A stretch of 64,000 nt of DNA from Rhypophila decipiens. Its lineage: Eukaryota > Ascomycota > Sordariomycetes > Sordariales > Naviculisporaceae. The translations under genes were made by a program, and so were the position numbers. The stretch lies in contig MU858067.1 in the NCBI GenBank assembly GCA_033297075.1, positions 282,004 to 346,003 on the forward strand, read 5' to 3'. This document shows, piece after piece, positions 38,201 through 50,379 of the stretch (position 1 is its first letter; the number at the start of each line of letters is the position of its first letter). Under the pieces are notes generated by a model that was given only the letters and a program-made list of their open reading frames with translations, had not been told where the DNA came from and did not search any database.

Positions 38201-41200
38201 CGAAGATGATGAGATGTGAAAGGAAGGACGAACTGTCTTGAAACAGGGGGAAACCTCTCATCACAGAAACAGAAGATGGCAACAAACCCACAGAAAGCCC
38301 ATCGTGATTGAGCTTGGACACAATTTTATAATTAGGTCTTGCAAAGCAAAACGAAACGCATTGCTTGCTGATCTTGATCGTCTGGTTCTGTGAATGCAAC
38401 AACTCTTTTTTCCCTTCCTCGTCAAGTGATAATCCTGTTTCCGGTTTCCACTGTCTGTTGGGAGCTAATGTTTGTAAAGAAGACCGGAATGGTTATCAAA
38501 TTGGGGGGCACATGGAAGAATCAGATATATGATACCCCCTGAGTGATCATACGCCGAAAGGGTAATGTGACTGTAAATTTCCGGGTAGTATATGGTGTTG
38601 CTACACTACTGGTACGTACCAGAGTCCCGAGTTTTGGATAAGTGACCGAGATAGGAAGTAATTACTACACGTGTTGTCGGTGTACGGATCGTGACCAAGT
38701 ACTATCAAATGGTGATTTATCCAACGAGTTCAGGACCTTGATGAGACTTCCTCGTTTCGTTCTTTTTTTTTTAGTGGTTGGTCGACGATCTCGCTTGAAC
38801 AGCGAGCGTTTCTCAGCCCACAGACATCTTCACTCAAAGCATCTTCAGCCTAACGGCGGCTACAGCAAGGTCGGGCAGGCAAAGGAATGAACCGAACCTC
38901 GAAAAAGCTTGGGTGAGGTTTCCTTCCGGAACGCGGACGCGAAGGCGGTCTGCACGCTCTGCAGGTTTCCTCCCCCTTGCCACCTGGGTCAAGGAGACGG
39001 TTCAAAACTTCAACCAGTCATGAAGATGAGCAGTGATGAGGTGCTGTATCCGTACCTCCGTACCGACCAACTTTCAGTTTTGCGCACTGACGCTGATGTT
39101 TCTTTTGTTTTTCACCTCTCTTTTCATCAATGCTTCAAAGGCTGGTTTGTCCACCGCCTTTCTTATCATTAAACAGTCGCAGATTCAAAGGGGCGCAGGC
39201 CCCACACCAAAAGCAACACAGAAATTTGATCCTTCAGATTGAGTTTGATGATTGATCCTTTTCCCTTTTTTTTTCTTTCGATCTGCTCGATTCATCAGGG
39301 CGCCAACTGATGAGCGGATATATGCCGCGGGCGTTCTTCTCATCTCAGGTTGACGACACCAGGACGTGACGGATAGGTTTCACATTTTTTGGGGCTGGCT
39401 GGCTGGCCGCTGGCACCCTCGCTCCTTCTGGGCAAGATGTCCGCTTAGTCTTCTCCTCTCCGCTTTCGCTTGGGGGGTTTTCTTGGCTGGGAATGATATG
39501 GCGACTCTATTTTCTTCGTTTTGCGGAAGGCCATGTTGCGGTCTTGCGGATCATCCAGCGCGATGTTTTTTCCCACAGACAATGGAGTCGCATACAGGAG
39601 TCCGCGAGACTCATGTTGCCTTGCCATTCGGCATGTCATGTTGACACCCCCAAGCGACCGAGTGCTGTACATGTACACTAAAAATGCGGTTTTGACTTGG
39701 CGTGGACAGGGAAGGCGAGAGCTGTGGTCAGGTCCAGATGCACGCTGCAAGGACTGATGCGGCCTCCTGCGGTCGTATCCCTGAGGCCCACTCTTTCTCG
39801 AAGTGGTCCCCGAGGTGTACCCTGCACACCGTAATTCTGCTTCGAGGGGACGGTGTATCGAGGTACATACGTACCATTATTCAACGCTTTTTTAGCATTC
39901 AAATTTTGGAGATACCGGTAGCTGTTGTAACTTGTGGCATTATCGTTTGACTATTTTTTTCTTCTTGTCTTCTGATCTCGGCTTCGAGAATTTGAGAATG
40001 GCCTTTCCCATCTTGGGTGACCGCATCGGAGCCTTCCTTCTCAAAGATTAGCCTACACAGTGCTTGCGGGAAGGTGATATTGGCGTGCGGGAGAAGCTTC
40101 CGGAAGTCAATATGACACACATAGTTGGGTGATCCGCTTCCACCCTTTTTTCCTTCTCCACTGGCCCAAATGTGGCGTGTAACGGTGTATGTGCAGATGT
40201 CGTAGCTGAGGTCAGGTGTCTTGCCTTTGAGTCGATAATTTCATTGATGAAGACAGTTGAGTTTAAACGGCCGTGGTTCTGTTGCTCCGGAGGAATGGAC
40301 GCGATACGTGCCATCGTTCACCATGGCTGTCTCCAAGCGTTTCAATTTTACCGATACTCTTTTGGGCTTGACAAGGGGTTGTGGACAGGATCTCATTGGA
40401 CGAGCTGTGCGAAAATAAGTTTCTTGGCGGAACGGCGAAAAACCCACCAGAATTGAGGTCCGGGGAAGTTACTGACGCATTCCGGTATTGTCCGCGACGT
40501 ATCCGGAGGCGGTGTACTGAAATTTACTGTATTGAAATCGAAACACATCGTCGAGTTCTGGGTCATTTCAGGATCGACTCATCAGTTTGCCCGGGAAAAA
40601 AAGGCCGTTATAACTGCATGCCTTTCGGCTTCTCGATCTCGTCTTCTAGAAGGCTGTCATCTGGCAAGGGCATGGATGTCATATGGGTTGTGTAAATTGT
40701 TCAACTCTGGGGAATCGTGGACTGTTGTGCAAGGTCAAGGGACCATGTTGGGCTTTTCTTCATGGTTATTTTTGAAGCAAATAAGAGCCGTGTTTTTCTC
40801 GTTAATGTGGCCGACAAGGTTGGTGTGGTCGGCAAGGTAGGGGGTAACGGTCCCTTGGGACGCTGCTGTTGTCGAGGCTGGCCTTGTTCACTTGGGGGCC
40901 GGTCTCTCGGCATGGGGGACCGGGGCCTAAGGTAGGCAAGGCTTTGGTGGCTCCAAATCCTGTCAAGGACACGACTCCAGTACCGGATTATTTGAATACT
41001 ACTCCGTATCCGTTCAGTACTTGCGGAAAAGATCTGGTGACTGGTAGTGCATGATTTGATGCCGGAGCTGTACCGGCGTTGATTGCTGTCGGGCAGGTAC
41101 TGCATCCCGAAATACGGTACCCGGACGTCCTCAACGCCTGTCCCGCATGTATTGTACATGTACTCCGTACTGGGAGAAGGGTATACATACCGGTATTGGG

Positions 41201-41397
41201 CCCCTATCCGTACCTCGGTTCAGACGATCGCTATTGGAATGGCTACAAAATTTCCCGACCGACGAGCTACAAGGGGTAAGAAGATCGTGGCAGGGATGCG
41301 AGGAAGCTTGGTCTTGGGTAGCCCCTTGGACTCGGGTTACATCTGTATCCATACACTATAGATACGACCTCTCATACCGCCTGTTGTGTACCGGTAT
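32273..41397. other. Gene-poor region, left part
   Basis: No convincing gene was found on either strand across about 9 kb. Open frames are short, overlap on several frames and lack motifs. Present are a (TTA)n run at 32979-32997, TACTCCGTA at 35931, 37471, 41000 and 41161, and a cluster of microsatellites at 37305-37841. From about 40.9 kb the sequence is rich in TACCG/CGGTA words. Intron-rich or non-coding RNA genes cannot be excluded by eye. Confidence 0.5.
37305..37841. repeat. Cluster of five microsatellites
   Basis: A16 at 37305-37320, (GAT)n at 37406-37420 directly joined to (CCG)n at 37421-37440, (CGTG)n at 37741-37757, and (ATC)n at 37821-37841, all within 540 bases. Confidence 0.85.
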
Positions 41398-41632
41398 GAA
41401 TACCGCCTTCTCTTACCCGATACGATTGTATGATCCGTGCACGGCAAGTACAATTGCTAAGGTGGACTCGGCTTAAATATACAGCCACTAACAGTAGCAC
41501 ACCTGATGATCCGGTACTTTTTTGCTCTATCGATAAGACGAACCCTGTTAGTATAGACTTACTGAAACTATGGGCCCCTTAACATCGTGCACGGATCATA
41601 CAATCGTATCCAATGAGAGAAACCGGTATTTG
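41398..41632. mobile_element. Foldback (inverted-repeat) element, MITE-like
   Basis: A perfect 25-base inverted repeat pairs 41419-41443 with 41586-41610. Similarity continues outward for about 20 more bases (AATACCG...TTCTCT on both sides), giving arms of about 45 bases around a loop of about 140 bases. No coding potential lies inside. Long terminal inverted repeats on a 230-base non-coding unit are typical of a miniature inverted-repeat element, but no clear target-site duplication was identified. Confidence 0.5.
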
Positions 41633-44600
41633 AGATACTGCCAGCGTGTGGTAAGGTAGTGTTCGAGTATCTGCCGTTCAGGGATTCAGTCGATGCAGCA
41701 TTGCAGCAACACAATGCAATTCTCCTGCCGCTCTGGAAGACAGAAGTAAATTATGCGAGAATGGCAAGGTTTGCCATAAGGCTTGAGTGCATGCTGCGTC
41801 AAGGTGAAATGATTCGATAGGAACATCGGGCGTCAAAACCAACAACCGACTGTGTGGTTCTCACCCTCCTTCATGCTGTTCCTGGATCGAGACAGGTTGC
41901 AACAGCCGACCTCTGTGGGAGGGAGACATATCAACAAAGAAACGGAGATCTTGGTGGATTGCCTTCCAAGAATAGAAAGGCAGTGTCGCGGATCGTTGTC
42001 CTGACATGAAGTATGCCTCGTTTTGGGAGAGAAACCCCATGAAACAACATTGATAACAGTCGCCGGAGAACTGGATCGGCCCTTATCCTATTTCACCGAG
42101 TTCTGACAAGAAGGTATTGGTTGATTATAGGCACCATGATGAGTGGCCAACTTACTCGGTCCAGAGCAGGTGCTGGCCACTCCTGCTACGAGAGTATGGC
42201 GGTTGTTGGCGGTCACACACTGTTGTTGTCGGGCACTTGTTGCTCCGAAAGCCAGGTGAGCTGCGATGAAAGATAACGTTCTGGCTTGGTCACCTACTCC
42301 TAACGTGAAGCTACATCCGGGGCTGATTAGTGTACGCTGCTAGTGAGTGTAGCGTCTTTGGGAAGCCGCCAATTGGAAGGTGAAGGGGCGACCCGTTAGC
42401 ATGCGAATTCGAAACTGGGTTACTGCTGACGAAACCCAAGTAAAAATAACTCGCGGGGAATAACATGAAAGCAAACCACCAGAGGAGATTGGCCGATACC
42501 ATGATGAATAAAGAGGACAGGAGCGGTGACAGCACCGCGGAACCAAGCCGGGCCTGAGCTTCGGGACACATCACGTTACATCCGTAGCGTGCTGAATGGT
42601 GTGGTACGGATATCGTACCTTTTCGACTTGCCGGCCGAAATGCTGTTCATGATGCTGCAAGGGTAGGTGATATTCTGGTGAAGTTGGTTTGTATTTTCTT
42701 TTTAAAGTTTGATGGGGATGATACAGATAAACCCTGGTATCATACCGTCTTCCCAGCACTCAAACGGGTATGTGTTAAGCTTATCCATGGGTAGCGGTTC
42801 TAGGTTGTCATGACCACCCTGAGGGCATAGACTGTACAATGACCAGGTACGACAGGTATCCCTGGCAGGACTCTATCTGGACGTCAATTACATCCGGATC
42901 ATGGTCGAGTTTATTATCCAACATGAACAAAGTGGCGGAAAGAATAATAAGCAGACACTCCAAATGAGGGATTCTCTCTGAGCGGTGCCCTAACACCATA
43001 TACACTACATTACTACCGAGGTATCTCGGGCATTTGGTGTTATTAGATGAGCCATTTCGCTGCTCATCCCACTCTTCCAGGTGTGCCGCCGTGCATTCAC
43101 CTGCAGATTTTGCAAATTGGCAGCCCTCCTTCCCCCCTATTCCCTTTTCCGCAAGTCCCACCCATAAATCGTCCTATATGACTTTTCGGAGTCCCTCCTT
43201 GTCTCGCATTGGACGAATTTGCTACGACACCTCACCACACCCTCTCTGCATGTACTTGGTATGTACAATGCAGGCGGTAATCACGACCTCAAACCGCGCA
43301 CACACCATTTTGTATAGTGGCGCGCTTTTTGGGATGTGCCACCCCTTGTATTTCGCGGTCTGTGTGTTGTTCATGTTTGGGTTGGATATTCAAATGAGCT
43401 TCAGAGGTTGATCCGTTCATACTCGTCTGCGTTGTTGCTGTCCAAGATGTTTCGTCGAGGTTCTGGATGCGGTCGGCCACCAGAAGCAGTAAGAACTAGT
43501 GATTGCTGGTGTCATTTCAAGCACGCAACAGGTCAGTACGGAGTAGTGACAGTGAGTCCTCGAAAGCGGTTATCGTCAAGGTTGACTCCAATTGTTGATA
43601 TACGTTGACAAACACTCTTGGAGAACAAGAAGCGATATTCCGTACCGGGCACGACAATATCCAAAGGCAGTCTTTCTTCTATTCTTGCTATGCCAATTGC
43701 TGGTCAGTCATCAATTGTTTGAACATCCCATGTCCCGTTCGCTTCCCGTTGAGCATCTCCTGCATTCGGCTCGCCGCCCTGTCACCTCACCCGTCGTCTT
43801 GGTTCTGAACTAAAAATCCCACTAAACCACCCCAGTCTGTGTGCAGAAGCAGCCACCAAGCCTCCCACACCCAATTACCACATCATCACTCCCTGTCACC
43901 CCCAATCTTTTCAACGTTGTGGTCGTCTCCCGCCGTCCGATCCCAGAAGCTGACCAGGGCAGCCCCCCTACGAACCAAGAAGTCGGGCTATCAGAGGAAA
44001 TTTCCGTGCAGACACGCCGCCTCATCCCTGGTAGTCTCCAGCAGGCACTCTTTTCTCGACCCCAGGGTTCCTAACCCAAGACCTCTCCCTCCACTCGTTC
44101 TGTGGAGACCCTGGTCCCGTCAATGACGGGAACTTCATACTAACACTTTTGAGATATCACTGACAGGTTGAACAGGGCTGGCATAATTTGATATCTCCAT
44201 GTGCCCTTCCCATAAGAAAGGACTCATGGTGCTCTGAAAGATGGGCAGTTCGAAGCTGCTTTGCTCACTGGGCTCTGCTTTGCACGGCATTGTTCTATAG
44301 AACTCTTAGCTGAGTGTTTCTCTTGAACAACAAGACTTCGTACCTTGGCTTTCTGTTCTGGGATCGAGAGAAGTTTGTATGGAATGTTCTACCTATTTTC
44401 CCGCAAATACTCTCATAGTACTGGCCCGTACACCAGTTCCGTTGCTCAACCTCGGTGAGCTGGGTCAAAGTTGCGTTGGCTTATAACTACGCGGAGATAA
44501 TACAACTCAAGTTCCCAGAGCTACTACTTCGGTCGAGAAACAGCAGAAGAAGTACCGCTATATTCCGCTCCTCCTTGCCATCCTCGAGGCAAATATCTCA

Positions 44601-47600
44601 GGTAGCGTGGACCACACTGGCTCAAGCCCATCTCTGCGTGTTAACTGCCTTCTTATTAAGGCTGGTTGAGATTCAGGAATCATCTTGGCCGGTCGTCTAT
44701 TTATTCATTGTTTACTAGACGAATTTATAACTTCAAACGGTCGTTGCTTTTTGCAGAATACTCAACTCCTTCTCGTTTCGAGATTACGGAATATGCGCTG
44801 TACGGATATTGTTGAGGTTACACTCGAATATTTTTCGAATTCTCCCCCCATTACCCAAGATTCTCGTTCCCTGTCCCTGCTTTCCCTCCCCCTTGTCGCA
44901 GCCCCACTCCAACAACCTATTTCCCGAGCTCGAGCCTACCAAACGGCCTAATTTCACGTGTTCGCGTGCAGCAGCATGTCTTAAAGCTTTCCACAGACCC
45001 CTGTGCAACCCAATTCCCCCAAAACCTGTGCTGCTCGCCTGTTCATAAAATCAAAAAAGAACTTTTTGGTTTGCTTCTTCAACCTTTTCACCACCAAACA
45101 CTCTTTTATAACCTTACCTCGAATTCTGCTGCAATCGGGTTCCGACTAGCGCATCGTTCGCATTCATTCACCGACTGACTGGAAGCTTCGCGGCCCGATC
45201 CTAGCGACGTGCTTGTCCCCGTCCGCCTCGACACCGTTAGGCTTTGGCGACGCGCTCAAACTCGACGATTTGCGCCTCGCTCCTCGATAAGCATCACGAG
45301 TTGTCAATCGGCTCCGATCTCTTCTGTGCAGGTACTAGGGCTCTTTCTTATGGTTTTCTGCTTCTCAAATCGCACGAATATCTCCGGATTCCTTCCCAAG
45401 TTCTGCAGCAGTCTTGCGGTGCATCTTTTCCAGTATCACGCCTCGCGCGTCATTGTCGTTTCCCATTTTTTTTGGCTGGTTAGGTACCCCTGGCAGCCAT
45501 TGCCCCCATCCTGGTTTCCCCCATCACCAAGCCACGCGACGGGATGCAAGGCGTGTGTGCCAACATTAACCTTCCGCTGAACCTTAAAAAGAGAGAAAGA
45601 ACACATATTGTCCAGGACATGTATGTCGAGTGCATCGTACCTTCCAGTCCAACTCCATCAGATAATGAATACGAGCGGCTTCCTTTGAAGCCTTCAAGAA
45701 CTTTTCCACCATTTTTGTCGATCGGTCAAGCGAGAGCTCATTGGTACCAGACTTGCCGTTTATGGTGTTTCTAACTGTTGTGTAACTCAGTGGCAACGGC
45801 GCTACGCCCCCAAGGCTATCCCTGCTCGGCTCCTGTCAACTCTCCATCATCCGAACTTCTCGAAGCCAACCTCCAGCCTTACTTCTTACCTCGCAGAAGT
45901 TTTCAAGGTCAACACAACTATCAACTCTCGAGATCAATCATCACACTGTCTAAAAGAGTTATTTAAGGCTGCGACGTAGGTTTGCACTTGGCCTTGGCCT
46001 TTCTCTATTGATGCGATCCTTTTGCTACATTTCAGCATCCACAAAGTTTCATCCGTCGTCGCCACACTGCATCTCTTCTGTGAACATACGCTAACTGCTG
46101 TGCTTTCGGGTTAGCTCTCTCAGTTTATAGGAATCGTCCAAAGGCAAGTTTGTTCACTTTTACCGAGTTATTTGTCTCCGTTGTTCGACACTTTCAAGTT
46201 GGTGCTTTGCGAAGAAGGGGTACCGGAGTCGAACCCCGTATTACGACGTGGGATGCATCGTCTTTAAATGCCGGGGGAAAAGCCTGCCTCGAATGCAGCC
46301 GACAATCGCCCTTGGTTTATCCCAGAACATTTTTTCCCAACCTGCAAAGGATATCCAAAACAACATCTGGGCCCATGGTTGAGAGTCGCCTCTGATTTTG
46401 GGATTGCCGACAATGCCTGGGAGCTTTCTCACGATGACCCTGTGGTAGCCCGGTACCCGTCTACTTCACGCTCCAGTTTACACCACGGCCCAAACGTTTG
46501 TTCCCTTTAGACTCAGCGGATGCACCAGGTTAGCTCTTTTAGGCTATGCATGGGATGGGCCGTAGCTCGACGTGGAAATTGAGTTTTGTGGAAGCCGCTG
46601 TCGACTGGTCTCTGCGGGATGCCAGTGGATTTTAACGGACGTACGACGTTGCAAAAGTCGTTGTGCATGGAGCTCTCACGTGGTTGAGGCTCCAATCATG
46701 ACATCCAGTTGTTCGGATGTTCAATTAAGCAGCAATGCGTGGCCACTTTTGCGGCCTTTTTTTATTTTACCTTCAAACCTTTTGGCAGTCCCAGCTAACT
46801 CTACTTCAACTGCAGGTCGCCTGTTTGAACGACATCCTCCATCACCCCAACATTCGGGTACCGTCAAATACAGGTATGTGAATTGGTTACATCGCGCTTT
46901 CATTCTCTCCCCCATATTTTCGATGTTGCCCTGGAGGCATCTGTGGGTGTGAAGGCACGCGTCAAAGCATTGGCGTTGGAGACCGGGCAAAAAACCCGTG
47001 GCGCGTTCTTCTGACGCAATGCCAGTTCGGGATATGACAAGGGTGCTGTAGCGCCTCTGTCCGTTTCAATCTCGGCAACGTTCCACACTAGTACCGCTTC
47101 TGGTATCGCATGAAATTTTGGAAAATTGTCTGGTTCCCTCCTATGCAGGTGGCAGATTGTCTGATTGACATTATCTGGTACTATTTTTAATCGCCAGAGC
47201 CCAGGATTTGCAGTTCTTGGGAGCTCGCCGAACACCACCATACACTTTCCAGGTCGTCGATAAAGAGAAGGGTCGAGGTAGATGCTAATGCTTTGACAGC
47301 TTGTCCCGGTCGCCTCCAGCACTACTTCGCGCAAGGACACCGTCGCGAAACCCCGAGGCAACCTTGACTCGGCTCAGGTCATATGCACAGAGGAGAGGCA
47401 AGACTCGCAACACGATCCACACGTGGGCCTACGGTTCTGGTGAGGTGACTATCAGGCCGAGATTTCCAATTGTCCAGCAAGTCGAGGACAGTTTGTAAGT
47501 GCGATTCCAGTCATGACCAAACATCACACAAGCACCGAACGGCCACAGCAGTGTATTCGTAGTGCACGTGTGTTTTCGTACAAAACCCGGTAACCCTGGT

Positions 47601-49400
47601 TGCTCGTTGCGGAGATTTCCTGGCGATGATCTGCCCGTGCTGTTTGGTGTTGCACAGCTGTTGCAGACGGCCGGAGGGAAGCACCTTGTCCTCAATAGAG
47701 TATGCGTTAACCTTTCGATGTTGGCACAGGACTCTTTGCCGAAGCCTCAGCGGAAATTGGTCTCTATGGGATTGACAATGGCTCAACATCGCCAGGCGAC
47801 CAGCCAGTTCAAAGAAGAGCCGGGGCACGATTCCGTAAGTTTGACAAGTTCCTCGATTTATATCCCGAAAATTCCCCTGCCCCAAAAGACGAGCGATCCT
47901 ATGAGACGACAAGACAAGCGACTTCCCCCGAAACTCCGAATGGTAGTTCCACTGCGCATGATTAACCTTGGGTTCAACGGCTTGTCGCCTTGGTCCTAAA
48001 GGACATGTTCGGGTGCGTGCTTGTGGACTGCGTCATGACAGCCACTCGCACGACAGTCCCCAAATCCACGAGCCCAAAACGTTTCCTCCATCTTCGTTGC
48101 AGAGTTGCAGCAAGGTCCTACTCAATCAAGAATCCTGGGTTTGAATTGTTCCAGAAGAACCGCGTGCCTGTCGCAAGCCTGTCCGGCAGCGAATCCAATC
48201 GGCAGGGTTATGTGGGAATTGCAGGGGCCCCTACTGTTTCACCACTAGCCAGGGCTCTGGAAGCATGCGACAAGGGCTGTGCCGGGTTGCGCTGCGCTTC
48301 CATGCTGCAGTTGTTTGGTTATCCGCCTGTTAGCAGCATGGCAATGCGCTAGCCCAGCCAGAGCATTTGGTGACGGGATGGTCACAACCATTTTTGGTAC
48401 CCTTTAACACATCAACCTTCAACACATACACTTGAGTCCAGACCGAGAAAGTCTGCAAGGTCGTGAGACTTCTTTTTCTTTCATTATCCTGTCAGCAAAC
48501 ATAAGGGTCTGGCGGCCGCGGTCAATTTTGGGTCCAGCGGGAACGGCTAGTTGCCGTGGTGTGGCGTGGGAGGCATGCAGGCCTTAACACTGATAAGTCT
48601 AAACGGTGGTGGTCCACGAGCGCCAGCACTCAACGGCGGTGTGGCTGGGAACCATTTGTGTCTGACAGCGGGGGATTCGATTCGCTCCGCTGCTAGTCAG
48701 TAGATGGGGGAGATTCAGCGATCCTCTCTCATTGCTGCGGACTGCGCAATCGTCTCTAGTCAGTTTGCGTACACGATGACACTCGTACGACGGTCTCGCC
48801 AGGTTCAAGTGTACCGCGAGAAGTCCGCGCTTGGCCGTTGTCGAATTCAGCCAGGAGTCAGTTACCCTTGGTGGGTGGGCCCTGGGGGCGATACAGTGCT
48901 TATGTGCGCTAGTAAACTGTCTTTAAATCCTATCAATCTGTGGGGACGTTTTTTGCCATTCCTGGAAGAACCGCGATTTTGCTCCAGGTTCCCCATAATT
49001 TTCACTGCCATCAGTCATGTCCCGACAGTAACGGGCGGAACGTGGCGGATGAGCCTTTTTTCACCTCCATCCTTTGTACCGGTGTGCTTCGCGATCGCTC
49101 CAAGTGTTGTTTTCGAACGAATATCCTACCAAGCACCCATCTGTTTCAAGCGATGTAAACGGAAAGTTTTGGGCTTTGGACAGGCTTTCCGGGCAGATGT
49201 ATCATTGTACCACTTCAAGATGTTGTGGTGCATGGATTCTCCAGGTGTTGTGCCGGCCAGGGCATGGATCATTGCGCGTGGAAGACTGGGAGACGGTGTC
49301 TGGTGCGAGGTCGGACCCACACACCCACACCGCCCGCGTCCATACCGAGAAAAAAACGAGACTGGCAGAACACGCTAAGAGTGTTGCCCTCAGAGGCTAG
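41633..49400. other. Gene-poor region, right part
   Basis: About 7.8 kb with no supported gene. TACGGAGTA (minus-strand form of the recurrent motif) is at 43537-43545. Frames at 46900-47361 (minus), 47562-47999 (plus) and 48704-49378 (plus) are open but show no motif, partner exon or clear codon bias. Several stretches (43.8-44.1 kb, 44.8-45.5 kb) are CT-rich like fungal leaders, so unannotated non-coding transcripts or upstream exons of the gene at 50380 are possible. Confidence 0.45.
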
Positions 49401-50379
49401 CTCCGGGTGACCAGTACTTTGTTAGGCAATGTGTGGTGCTACTCGGCTCTGCAGGCGTCCCGCCATTGGCCATTTCATCTAAAATGCAAGTGCCCCTTCA
49501 CGTTTCCACCATGCGTTGTCCAACCCTCATCCCTGATCCATTCACACCTTGGGATTCCTTCATTTCTCCACGCTAAGCACAGCGTCCTGACCACTACATT
49601 TGCTTCCATCTCCCCCTTCGCAAGGTCGCGTCATGGCCAAATAGCAGCCATTGTACTCCGTACCGCCAATCGTTCCTTCTACCAAACTTTTCACCCTATA
49701 TCAATTTTACCAGGGATTATTATCCCTTGCCCCTCCCGGTATCACAATCTGATCTGGCTCTCTCGCCCACACAACCCAATTCATCTACATAACACTCTCT
49801 GAAGCTCCATCATCAGTGATAACGCTCAAGAGCAAAAGCAATCTCTTCAAGCAACTTGGCTGTCATCCCCACTCAATCCCATCTCTGATATATTTTCATC
49901 CTTTGCCCTTCGCACAGTCCCATTTTCTAAAAATTTCGTCATTGTTTGGGGTCAGTTCTTTCCTCTCGTCTCAACACGTTTTTCCCTCCCTTTGTATTTT
50001 TCATCGCACTGGCTGAAAGAGGGACCAAGTGGGCATCTCAAAACTCCGGGTGGTGATTCCGTTCCATCTTCTCCACACCCTGGGTCACGTTGATCCTGGA
50101 CTGTGGGCAACGCTGGCGCGCTTTTCGCTTTTTCTGGACTCGGCTTGGATGCCGTATGGAAGGGGCCCTGTCCTACAAATCCCACCCAAGCCCCCCAAGC
50201 CTAGCCCGCCTCACCCGTTGATCCTCGTCTTTTATCAGGGGACCTGAAGCCTTCCAAGCTCCCCAGACCTTGCACGCTCAAGAAAAAAAAACACGAAAAC
50301 TTCCCGAAACGCGCCCGCTGTGCTTCCTTCTAGAACACATGGTCGTCGTTTCTCGCACAACCTTGTACAGCAAGAACTA
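49401..50379 (+). promoter_or_regulatory. Probable promoter and long CT-rich leader of the Medusa-like gene
   Basis: The sequence is strongly pyrimidine-rich on the plus strand from about 49480 to 50020, as in many fungal core promoters and leaders. TACTCCGTA occurs at 49654-49662. ATG triplets are present (for example 49633), so any leader would carry upstream ORFs. Just before the coding region, AAGAACTAATGGTTGTCTCC followed by TCTATGCAG resembles an intron end, so an upstream exon may exist. Confidence 0.4.

Noticed and set aside
46200..46290. A tRNA-like B box on the minus strand (GGGGTTCGACTCC)
   Set aside because: The T-stem does not pair beyond two base pairs, and no A box or acceptor stem could be placed at the right distance.
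46900..47361. A 153-codon minus-strand open frame with a fairly natural amino-acid mix
   Set aside because: No recognisable motif, no neighbouring exon joined by good splice sites, and a similar frame density nearby on the other strand. It stays a weak possibility only.
48704..49378. A 224-codon plus-strand open frame
   Set aside because: It has a random-looking amino-acid mix with many Cys, Trp and Arg, no domain, no upstream promoter features, and overlapping open frames on both strands.
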